Positions 6,221 to 12,430 of a stretch of 14,405 bases of DNA are shown piece after piece; within the stretch, counting starts at the first letter, position 1; each line of letters starts with the position of its first letter. Below the pieces are notes generated by a model. That model saw only the letters and a program-made list of their open reading frames with translations. It ran no database searches and had not been told where the DNA came from. A program made the position numbers and the translations under genes. Source of the stretch: an uncultured Ruminococcus sp. (lineage in GTDB: Bacteria > Bacillota_A > Clostridia > Oscillospirales > Ruminococcaceae); assembly GCA_947303535.1 (NCBI GenBank), contig CAMYYQ010000004.1, forward strand, positions 1-14,405, read 5' to 3'.

Positions 6221-7513
6221 TCACACGAACTTGAAATATGACTCTTCTTCAAACTTGTCCTTATCTGATGCCTGTGAATAGTCATGTATCTGTTTGTCAA
6301 GCTGTGCGAATATATTACTGCGAATTTCCTGAGATAGTGTGTGTTTTACGAAATAACTGTTTTTAGCGATCTCAGCTGCTTCATCAAGCGATGACGGCAG
6401 CGGTTGCAGAAGCGAGTTGTCAGAGCCGTTGTGCATAGCACTTTCAAAGAGAGAGCAGTCCTGAGACTGTATTCCCTCGATACCGGCAGCAAGGATAAGC
6501 TTGAATGTGATATACGGGTTGCAGCAGGCATCTGCCGAGCGTATCTCTATACGCGGAGATATGCCCACAGGCTTAGGAACACGGATAAGCTGTGCGCAGT
6601 TCTCTGCTGACCAGTTGATATACTTTGGAGCATAGCCGATGCCAAAACGCTTGTAGGAGTTTGTCGTACTGTTGAGAAAAGCGGTTATCTCGCGCATTTT
6701 GCTCAGCACTCCTGATATGAAGCATTTACCCTCAAATGTCATGCCGTTCTGAGTGTCAAAGATGTTTTCTCCGCCTTTTTTCAGACTAATGGAGATGCTG
6801 AGTGCGCTTCCGTGCTCATTTGGGAGCGGCTTCGGCATAAATGAAGCGAAAAGACCGTTCTGAGCCGCTATGGATTTAACTACGGTCTTATAGTGTACCA
6901 TATTGTCGGCAGCGGTTATAGGCTCACTTTCGCGGAATTCGATCTCATTCTGTGCAGGACCGTGCTTATGGCAGGAGCTTTTCGGGCTCATGCCCATTTC
7001 TTCCAATGAGAGACAGATCTCACGTCTTGCGTTTTCGCACTTATCCAGCGGAGCAACATCAAGGTAGCCGCCCTTGTCGTGAGGTATCTTTGTGGGCTCA
7101 CCGCGCTCGTCCAGCTCAAAGAGGTAGAACTCGCATTTTGTCCCCATTTCGCAGGAATATCCGTCCAGTCTGAGCTGATTGATATAGTTGGTCAGCTCTG
7201 TACGCATATCGCCTACGTAGTCGCTTCCGTCCATATTTTTGAGAGCGCAGAAGAAGCGGACAACTCGTCCCGACTTAGGTCTCCACGGGAGAACGGAAAG
7301 TGTGGATATGTCGGGCACAAGAAGCAGGTCTGAACAGCCCTCGGCGATACATGAAGCATCGAAAGGTATGCCGTACTCGAATGCTCTCGGAAGTTCATTG
7401 GGCATGATAGCCACGTTTTTGAGATTGCCGAACATATCGCAGAAAGTAAGTCTTATAAATTTTACGTCGTTCTCTTCAACGAATTTCAGTATCTCTTTAG
7501 GAGAAAAGCTCAT
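6221..7513 (-). CDS. Glutamine synthetase type I-like protein, probably catalytically defective
   Basis: At 430 residues this has the length and both domains of GS type I. The beta-grasp N-terminal domain reads KFIRLTFCDMFGNLKNVAI, the Asp loop is FDASCIAEG, and the C-terminal domain includes SYKRFGIGYAPKYINWSAEN and SPRIEIRSADACCNPYITF. Compared with the family, the metal-ligand Glu of EPEFFLF is K126 (KCEFYLF), the Glu of HHEVAPGQNE is K183 (CHKHGPAQNE), the His of GSGMHC is S239 (GSALSI), the flap Glu of GYEAP is deleted, and the Arg of WSxxNR is C306. E128, E190 and E323 remain. Glutamine synthesis is therefore unlikely; a sensor or scaffold role is inferred from the ANTAR partner 8 bases downstream. 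The ribosome binding site is GGAGG at 7521-7525. Annotation pipelines would probably call it glnA. Confidence 0.85.
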   Translation of the reverse strand: MSFSPKEILKFVEENDVKFIRLTFCDMFGNLKNVAIMPNELPRAFEYGIPFDASCIAEGCSDLLLVPDISTLSVLPWRPKSGRVVRFFCALKNMDGSDYVGDMRTELTNYINQLRLDGYSCEMGTKCEFYLFELDERGEPTKIPHDKGGYLDVAPLDKCENARREICLSLEEMGMSPKSSCHKHGPAQNEIEFRESEPITAADNMVHYKTVVKSIAAQNGLFASFMPKPLPNEHGSALSISISLKKGGENIFDTQNGMTFEGKCFISGVLSKMREITAFLNSTTNSYKRFGIGYAPKYINWSAENCAQLIRVPKPVGISPRIEIRSADACCNPYITFKLILAAGIEGIQSQDCSLFESAMHNGSDNSLLQPLPSSLDEAAEIAKNSYFVKHTLSQEIRSNIFAQLDKQIHDYSQASDKDKFEEESYFKFV

Positions 7514-7532
7514 TGAAAGACCTCCAATATTA

Positions 7533-7556
7533 GTTGAGAATTGAGAGTTGAGAGTT
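7533..7556. repeat. 7-bp tandem repeat (GTTGAGA/ATTGAGA)
   Basis: Three consecutive heptamers GTTGAGA, ATTGAGA, GTTGAGA plus a partial GTT lie just upstream of the GS-like ribosome binding site. TTGAGA-type heptads recur in intergenic DNA of Firmicutes and are prone to copy-number change. On the transcribed minus strand the run is pyrimidine-rich (TCTCAAC) and would be unstructured. Confidence 0.8.
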
Positions 7557-7593
7557 ATGCTCTTCCAAACCGCAAATTCTCGTAAAAATCATT

Positions 7594-7657
7594 TTGTAGG
7601 GGCTGCCTTTGACAGTCCGAAATCTATAGCTGATGTAGGGGCAGATATTATCCGCCA
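7594..7657. repeat. Two degenerate GTAGGGGC-hairpin interspersed repeats
   Basis: Two related blocks each begin with GTAGGGGC on the plus strand, at about 7596 and 7635. Each is followed by a short imperfect inverted repeat: CTGCC..GACAG in the first and GGCAGAT..ATCCGCC in the second. The resemblance to the short GTAGGGGC(G) intergenic repeats of gut Clostridia is from memory and should be checked. With the 7-bp repeat they fill the gap between the DJ-1 and GS-like genes, where I see no clear promoter. Confidence 0.55.
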
Positions 7658-7666
7658 TATATTACT

Positions 7667-8251
7667 CTAATTTTTAAATCCCATTGCTTTTTTTATAATG
7701 AGCATTTTATCTTTACCTATAAGCTCGCTGAGCAGTACAAATGCAACTTCGGGAGCAGTCTGCGGACAATAGGAAGTAATGATGTTATCGGTCATTACGA
7801 CAGGTTCGTTGACTACTTCAACACCGTATTCCGCAAGCTGTTTTTGTCTATGACCGTTATTTAAATGATAAGTCGTGGCACGTTTGCCTGTTAATATTCC
7901 GCTATGAGCAAGAGCAAGCGCACCGACACAAACAGAAGCTATCATTTTGTTATTGGCATTGAATTGTCTTATTATATCCGATACTTTATCGGAAAAAGCT
8001 TCCTCATAGAAGCCGTATTCCTCAAAGCCGCCTGGAACTGCAAGGGCGTCATAATTTTTTACACGGACATCTTTCAGCAGGATATCGACTGTTACGGTAA
8101 CACCAAATGCGCTGGCAACAGTTTTGTTAACACCGCAGGTAATAACTTCAACATTATTATGAAAGCTGTCTTTTGCCCAGCCCATAACGTCGATAAACAC
8201 GCTTGCTTCCATTGTTTCAAAGCCCTTTGCAAGTAAAAGCAATACTTTCAT
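7667..8251 (-). CDS. DJ-1/PfpI family protein
   Basis: A 194-residue cytoplasmic protein of the DJ-1/ThiJ/PfpI superfamily, whose members include glyoxalase III/deglycase-like enzymes, chaperones and peptidases. It starts MKVLLLLAKGFETMEA, with the conserved Glu (E15) in place. The nucleophile elbow is MIASVCVGALALAHSG, with C108 as the reactive cysteine, and H129 follows in TTYHLNNG. The strand PVVMTDNIITSYCPQTA is typical of the family. I prefer ATG 8251 because the family begins with this motif. A GTG at 8260 would overlap the ychF stop (GTGA) and add three residues; the overlap shows that the gene is co-transcribed and probably coupled with ychF. The exact activity cannot be told from sequence. 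Confidence 0.88.
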   Translation of the reverse strand: MKVLLLLAKGFETMEASVFIDVMGWAKDSFHNNVEVITCGVNKTVASAFGVTVTVDILLKDVRVKNYDALAVPGGFEEYGFYEEAFSDKVSDIIRQFNANNKMIASVCVGALALAHSGILTGKRATTYHLNNGHRQKQLAEYGVEVVNEPVVMTDNIITSYCPQTAPEVAFVLLSELIGKDKMLIIKKAMGFKN

Positions 8252-8256
8252 TAAGA

Positions 8257-9351
8257 TCACACATTGAAGCGGAACAGAACTATATCTCCGTCCTGCATAA
8301 CGTATTCCTTACCCTCAAGGCGTACAAGTCCTTTTTCCTTAGCGGCAGCCATGCTTCCGCAAGCCATAAGGTCGTCGTAGGAGATGACCTCCGCACGGAT
8401 AAAGCCTTTCTCAAAGTCGGTATGTATCTTACCTGCTGCCTGTGGAGCCTTAGTACCCTTTGTGATAGTCCATGCGCGGACTTCCTGCTTGCCTGCTGTG
8501 AGGTATGAGATAAGTCCGAGGAGTGAATAGCCCTCCTTGATGATACGGTTAAGACCTGATACTTCGAGACCAAGCTCGCTGAGGAACATAGCCTTGTCCT
8601 CGTCGCCCATATCCGATATCTCAGCCTCTATCTGCGCACAGATAGGGAGTACAGCAGAGTGCTCCTCAGCTGCAAGTGCGCATACAGCCTTGTAATTCTC
8701 ATTTGTTTCGATATTGTTTGTGAAGTCCTCTTCGCTGAGGTTAGCAGCATAGATAACAGGCTTTGCGGAGAGGAGTGGAGTTGACTTTATAAGTTCTCTT
8801 TCCTCGTCAGTGAAATCAAAGCCTCTTGCGGACTTGCCGTTTTCAAAGTGAGCCTTTAATCTTTCAAGGAACTCAGCCTCTGCAAGGTACTTCTTGTCGC
8901 CCTTTGCAGCTTTTTTAGCACGGTCGATACGTCTGTCCACCATTTCGATATCTGAGAAAATAAGCTCCAGATTGATAGTTTCGATGTCACGTAGAGGGTT
9001 TATGCTTCCGTCAACGTGAATGATATTGGGGTCCTCAAAGCATCTTACAACGTGAACGATAGCGTCAACTTCACGGATATCAGCAAGGAACTTGTTTCCG
9101 AGACCTTCGCCCTTTGAAGCTCCCTTTACAAGACCTGCGATATCAACGAATTCGAGAGTTGCAGGAGTGAACTTATCAGGCTCATACATCTCAGCAAGCT
9201 TGTCAAGTCTCTCATCGGGAACAGAAACGATACCAACGTTCTTCTCAATAGTGCAGAACGGATAGTTTGCTGATTCAGCACCTGCGTTCGTAAGTGCGTT
9301 GAAAAGTGTGCTTTTGCCTACATTAGGCAGACCAACCATACCAAGTTTCAT
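8257..9351 (-). CDS. ychF: Redox-regulated ATPase YchF (OLA1 family)
   Basis: A 364-residue universally conserved P-loop protein of the Obg-related group that hydrolyses ATP rather than GTP and associates with ribosomes. It shows G1 GLPNVGKST (7-15) followed by FNALTNAGAESANYPFCTIE, the G3 segment FVDIAGLVKGASKGEGLGNK, and an altered G4 (YAANLSEED, NxxE rather than NKxD), which explains ATP preference. A coiled-coil insertion follows G3 and a TGS domain occupies about 280-362 (AWTITKGTKAPQAAGKIHTD; DGDIVLFRFNV). The ribosome binding site is weak (AAAGGTAAG). A GC-rich hairpin at 9381-9403 separates it from the EAL gene upstream, and the DJ-1 gene overlaps its 3' end. Confidence 0.97.
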   Translation of the reverse strand: MKLGMVGLPNVGKSTLFNALTNAGAESANYPFCTIEKNVGIVSVPDERLDKLAEMYEPDKFTPATLEFVDIAGLVKGASKGEGLGNKFLADIREVDAIVHVVRCFEDPNIIHVDGSINPLRDIETINLELIFSDIEMVDRRIDRAKKAAKGDKKYLAEAEFLERLKAHFENGKSARGFDFTDEERELIKSTPLLSAKPVIYAANLSEEDFTNNIETNENYKAVCALAAEEHSAVLPICAQIEAEISDMGDEDKAMFLSELGLEVSGLNRIIKEGYSLLGLISYLTAGKQEVRAWTITKGTKAPQAAGKIHTDFEKGFIRAEVISYDDLMACGSMAAAKEKGLVRLEGKEYVMQDGDIVLFRFNV

Positions 9352-9380
9352 ATTTATTTCTTACCTTTCTTATCATATGT

Positions 9381-9403
9381 TTCCCCGCCTGTAAGGCGGG
9401 GAA
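9381..9403 (-). terminator. GC-rich hairpin between the EAL gene and ychF
   Basis: A 9-bp perfect stem, TTCCCCGCC (9381-9389) with GGCGGGGAA (9395-9403), and a 5-base loop, about 10 bases after the EAL stop. Neither side has a proper U-run, so it may be a weak or factor-assisted terminator, or a processing or stabilising hairpin that allows readthrough into ychF. Confidence 0.5.
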
Positions 9404-9412
9404 CTGAATACT

Positions 9413-12151
9413 TTAATTGTTAGCGTAAGTTGTGCGCTTGTTGTTTACAAGCGAGCTTACATTTGAATTCTGTATCTGAACATCGCCGCTTTCGGTACCT
9501 ATATCCTTAGGATTTCCTGCGTTAACGACCATTGATACCTGTGAATCTATAATAGCAACATTTCCTGTACCGAGAGCATCACCGATACCTGTTACTTCAT
9601 CGCCCTCTGAGTCGATAGTGATATCGGCATTTCTTATCTTAGTATTGACGCTGCCCTTGATAGCACCGATACATGAGTTCTTGCCTGAGCGCATCTTCAT
9701 ATTTATCTTGCCCTGCTTGATGTAGATACTGCCCTCGCCGTCCTCAAGAACGCCGATTCCCACAGCCTGCGCACCGGTACAGGACATATTGATATTTGCA
9801 GAAGAGCTGATCGTTGCAATGCCCTTGCAGCTTCCTATACCTGCTATCTTGATACCCGACATATTCATATCGAGCTCGCAGTTCTCGCCGATATCGATAT
9901 TTGCATCACCGTTGAAGCTTCCGATACCAAGACCGTTATGGGAGTACATGAACAGTCTGACTTTACCCGAAACGAGCTTTATATCGGAGTCGTCATCATT
10001 ATATCCGCCGCCGATGCAAAGGGATTCAACGCTGTTAGAGACAATTTCAAGAGTACCGCCGAAGTCGATAGTGATATCGCCGTAGCCGTGATCGTAATCG
10101 TTTCCAATACCGATACCCTCGGAAGCATAGCAGTCGATAGAAAGATTACCCTTACCGTTTAGCTCAAACTGTGAACCCATAGGTACATAGATACCCGAGT
10201 AGCTCAGCTTGTTGTTCTTGACAACATTGAGTACAAGTCTTGCGTACTCGCCCACAGTGATAGTAGGCTTGCTGTTGCCGCTTATCATATTGACGTTTTT
10301 AAGTGTAAGCTCGCAGCTATGATTATCCATTACGGATATATTCATCTTCACAGGCTTGTCGGGATCACCAACGATAGTGAGCTTGCTCTGGTAAACGTGG
10401 ATATCGGTGTATTTTTCAAGAGCCAGTTTAAGGAGATCGACTTCCGTATCATTCTGTGCGGCATAGATCTTCTTAACGCCGTCAGGACGGCTTTCGAGAT
10501 TGGTCTTGATTATCTCGTCCTTGATATCAGCGGAGATGCTGTTGAGGAAGAGAGGCTTTGGTTTTGAAGTATAATAGCCCTGGATAAGATCAACACCAAG
10601 ACGTATAACTGTTTTGAGCTCTTGTACCGTCTCAACGCCCTCAGCCAGTGATGTCAGCTGGTTTTCGTGGCAGAACTCGATAACGGAAGTAACGAGCTGC
10701 TGTTTTTTGAGGTCGTTATGGATATCACTTATGAGCGAACGGTCTATCTTGATGTAATCAGGGGAGTAATGAAGCAGATTTGACGAGTTGGAATAGCCTG
10801 TGCCATAGTCGTCTATAGCAAGCTTTGTATGTGCAAATCCGCAGCGTTTTTTCAGTGTCTCGATGCCCTTTGCAGTAGCCGCAGACTCCTCGACTATTTC
10901 GATAACGGTCTTTTCAAGGAGCTCGCCGTAGGTAAGGTAAAGCTCATTGAAGTCCTCATCGGTGAGGAGATGATTGGGAAGGCAGTTGATGAACAGCTTG
11001 CGCTTTTCAAATATCTGCTGGTTATCGCTGAGAAGCTTCATGGTATTGAAGAAGGTGAGCTTTTCGATAGCATAGAGATTATTCTGAGCTTCACCTATTT
11101 TCAGTATCTGCTTGGGAGCCATTTTTATATCGCCCACAGTACGCATAAGAGCTTCATAGGCTACTATCTCGCCTGTCTGAGTTTCAACGATAGGCTGGAG
11201 ATAGTAGGTAAGGAGATTTTCCTGAACGATACGCGAGAACGTCTGAGCATTGCGGTAAGAGTCCTTTTCGCGTATGTAGTTTTCCTCCGAGAACCAGTTT
11301 ATAACAGAGCGTTTATCTGTACGTGCCTCGAAGAGCGCAAACTCGGAAAAATTCACCAGCATATTGAAGTCAGATGCTTCCTCGGGATAAGATGCACAGC
11401 CGATAGAAAGGCTTATATGGCTCTTATCGGAAATATCTATTATCTCGCCGAAGTCATCTGTGAGTATGCAGTTCTGAACCGCCTCGTCTATACTGTTGAG
11501 GATATTGTATATGCTCATCTTATCAAATTCGCGGAAGAATACGCATATCTCATAGTTGGATTTTGAGCCGATTATGAGAGTATCGCTGGCAAAGCTTTTC
11601 AGAGCTTCCGCAACAGAAGTGATACAGCTGTTGGTATTGTCAACAGTAAGGTACGAACCGAGCTTGTCTATGCCGTTTATGTAGATAGTAGCAAGGCAGG
11701 CGTGTTGTACATCGGGAAGTATCTTTTTTATCTTCTGTGAAAATGACGGATAGGAGGGGAGACGTGTTATAGGATCGTACTCTACAAAAGCCTGTCGGTC
11801 GTTGAATTCCGATATCTGACGGGTGAAGTCCTGAACGAAGCCAAGCCACTCGTCACTGCTTTCGTATATGTTCATTTTTATGTAGCGTGTTACATTTCCG
11901 TCTGTGTATTTATAGATATGTTTCTGTCCTTCAACGGGATTTTTGGAGATCATTTCAAGGAGATTGAAGAATTCAAACTCGTTGATCTTTTCACTCGGGC
12001 AGCCAAGCATATGACAGGCAGCCGTATCAAGGTAAGCAGCTTTCTCTTTTGCAATATACGTGAACGCACCTATATTGCCGACAAACTGCTGGAATACTTT
12101 CCAGTCACGGCTCAGCGCGGGAGGAGTTTGGGTAAAATCGAAAATACTCAT
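9413..12151 (-). CDS. EAL phosphodiesterase with degenerate GGDEF and C-terminal beta-solenoid repeats
   Basis: The 912-residue protein starts at ATG 12151 (GGAG at 12157-12160, spacing 5); an upstream ATG at 12202 has no ribosome binding site and lies in the leader hairpin. Residues 1-110 look PAS-like. Residues 124-288 are a GGDEF-type fold starting YDPITRLPSYPSF, but the GGDEF signature is replaced by SKSNYEI, so it is not a cyclase. Residues 306-533 form an EAL domain with every catalytic element: YLQPIVETQTGEIVAYEALMR, FINCLPNHL, VIEIVEES, AIDDYGTGYS, YIKIDRSLI, LAEGVET and IQGYY. It should hydrolyse c-di-GMP to pGpG. Residues 558-908 contain about eight Ile-Gly repeats with a 27-31-residue period, probably a beta-solenoid. 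No signal peptide or membrane segment is visible. It has its own promoter and structured leader. Confidence 0.9.
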   Translation of the reverse strand: MSIFDFTQTPPALSRDWKVFQQFVGNIGAFTYIAKEKAAYLDTAACHMLGCPSEKINEFEFFNLLEMISKNPVEGQKHIYKYTDGNVTRYIKMNIYESSDEWLGFVQDFTRQISEFNDRQAFVEYDPITRLPSYPSFSQKIKKILPDVQHACLATIYINGIDKLGSYLTVDNTNSCITSVAEALKSFASDTLIIGSKSNYEICVFFREFDKMSIYNILNSIDEAVQNCILTDDFGEIIDISDKSHISLSIGCASYPEEASDFNMLVNFSEFALFEARTDKRSVINWFSEENYIREKDSYRNAQTFSRIVQENLLTYYLQPIVETQTGEIVAYEALMRTVGDIKMAPKQILKIGEAQNNLYAIEKLTFFNTMKLLSDNQQIFEKRKLFINCLPNHLLTDEDFNELYLTYGELLEKTVIEIVEESAATAKGIETLKKRCGFAHTKLAIDDYGTGYSNSSNLLHYSPDYIKIDRSLISDIHNDLKKQQLVTSVIEFCHENQLTSLAEGVETVQELKTVIRLGVDLIQGYYTSKPKPLFLNSISADIKDEIIKTNLESRPDGVKKIYAAQNDTEVDLLKLALEKYTDIHVYQSKLTIVGDPDKPVKMNISVMDNHSCELTLKNVNMISGNSKPTITVGEYARLVLNVVKNNKLSYSGIYVPMGSQFELNGKGNLSIDCYASEGIGIGNDYDHGYGDITIDFGGTLEIVSNSVESLCIGGGYNDDDSDIKLVSGKVRLFMYSHNGLGIGSFNGDANIDIGENCELDMNMSGIKIAGIGSCKGIATISSSANINMSCTGAQAVGIGVLEDGEGSIYIKQGKINMKMRSGKNSCIGAIKGSVNTKIRNADITIDSEGDEVTGIGDALGTGNVAIIDSQVSMVVNAGNPKDIGTESGDVQIQNSNVSSLVNNKRTTYANN

Positions 12152-12257
12152 AGTTACTCCGTATACCGCATGACGGGCGCAGAATAGCCTATTGCGCCTC
12201 ATGTTGGCACCTGCATTTTACGGTCAGCAGGTGACCGTGATAACGTACGATTTATAC
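12152..12257 (-). ncRNA. Structured leader of the EAL gene with competing helices (riboswitch candidate)
   Basis: Reading the minus strand from the predicted start near 12257, ACGGTCA (12238-12232) can pair with TGACCGT (12226-12220) around loop CCTGC. That loop, extended as CACCTGC (12233-12227), can instead pair with GCAGGTG (12214-12208). The helices overlap, so they either alternate or form an H-type pseudoknot with partial stems. Next is a long hairpin at 12203-12169: CATGA plus GGCGCA pairs with TGCGCC plus TCATG with a 2-base bulge. The GGAG ribosome binding site follows at 12160-12157. I do not recognise the c-di-GMP-I or -II riboswitch consensus. Confidence 0.5.
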
Positions 12258-12263
12258 ACTTTA

Positions 12264-12292
12264 ATTATACAGTAAAAACCGCATTTTGTCAA
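12264..12292 (-). promoter_or_regulatory. Consensus sigma-A promoter of the EAL gene
   Basis: On the minus strand, TTGACA (12292-12287), exactly 17 bases, and TATAAT (12269-12264): both hexamers match consensus perfectly. The start site would be near 12257, giving a leader of about 105 nt before ATG 12151. A promoter this strong for a signalling enzyme suggests control by the structured leader or a repressor. Confidence 0.9.
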
Positions 12293-12325
12293 TAAAAATG
12301 CCGCCCATTTCAGGTGGGATTTAAT

Positions 12326-12354
12326 AATACTGATAGTTACTTCAAAACAGTATT
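12326..12354. promoter_or_regulatory. Inverted repeat upstream of the EAL promoter (possible operator)
   Basis: AATACTG (12326-12332) and CAGTATT (12348-12354) are 7-base inverted arms around a 15-base spacer, 34 bases upstream of the -35 box. It could be an operator for a dimeric regulator. The match could also be chance; no regulator gene is adjacent. Confidence 0.3.
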
Positions 12355-12357
12355 CCG

Positions 12358-12392
12358 ATATAAAATAAAGGCTGCATTTATTGCAGCCTTTA
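12358..12392 (-). terminator. Intrinsic terminator after the acyltransferase gene
   Basis: Arms AAAGGCTGCA (12367-12376) and TGCAGCCTTT (12382-12391) form a perfect 10-bp stem, 11 bp with the flanking T-A pair, around a 5-base loop. On the minus strand an A/T-rich tail ATTTTAT follows. It lies about 40 bases after the acyltransferase stop and ahead of the EAL promoter. On the plus strand the tail is poorer. Confidence 0.8.
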
Positions 12393-12430
12393 TCCTGATC
12401 ATATGATATGTTATACATTGATAATATGAG

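Noticed and set aside
7514..7666. ANTAR-type dual hairpins with hexaloops (A at 1, G at 4) in the GS-like leader
   Set aside because: The hairpins present have 3-7-base loops that do not fit the ANTAR target pattern, and there is no terminator with a U-run. Autoregulation through this leader is not supported.
10829..11566. A 245-residue plus-strand open frame opposite the EAL gene
   Set aside because: It lies entirely inside the antisense of a gene with clear EAL motifs and has no recognisable domain or ribosome binding site, so it is a codon-bias shadow.
12152..12257. c-di-GMP-I (GEMM) or c-di-GMP-II riboswitch before the EAL gene
   Set aside because: The conserved GEMM core and tetraloop receptor segments are not present, and the helix layout does not match type II as I know it.
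12224..12418. A 64-residue minus-strand open frame between the EAL and acyltransferase genes
   Set aside because: It runs across a strong terminator hairpin, a perfect promoter and part of the EAL leader, has no ribosome binding site and has unnatural composition.
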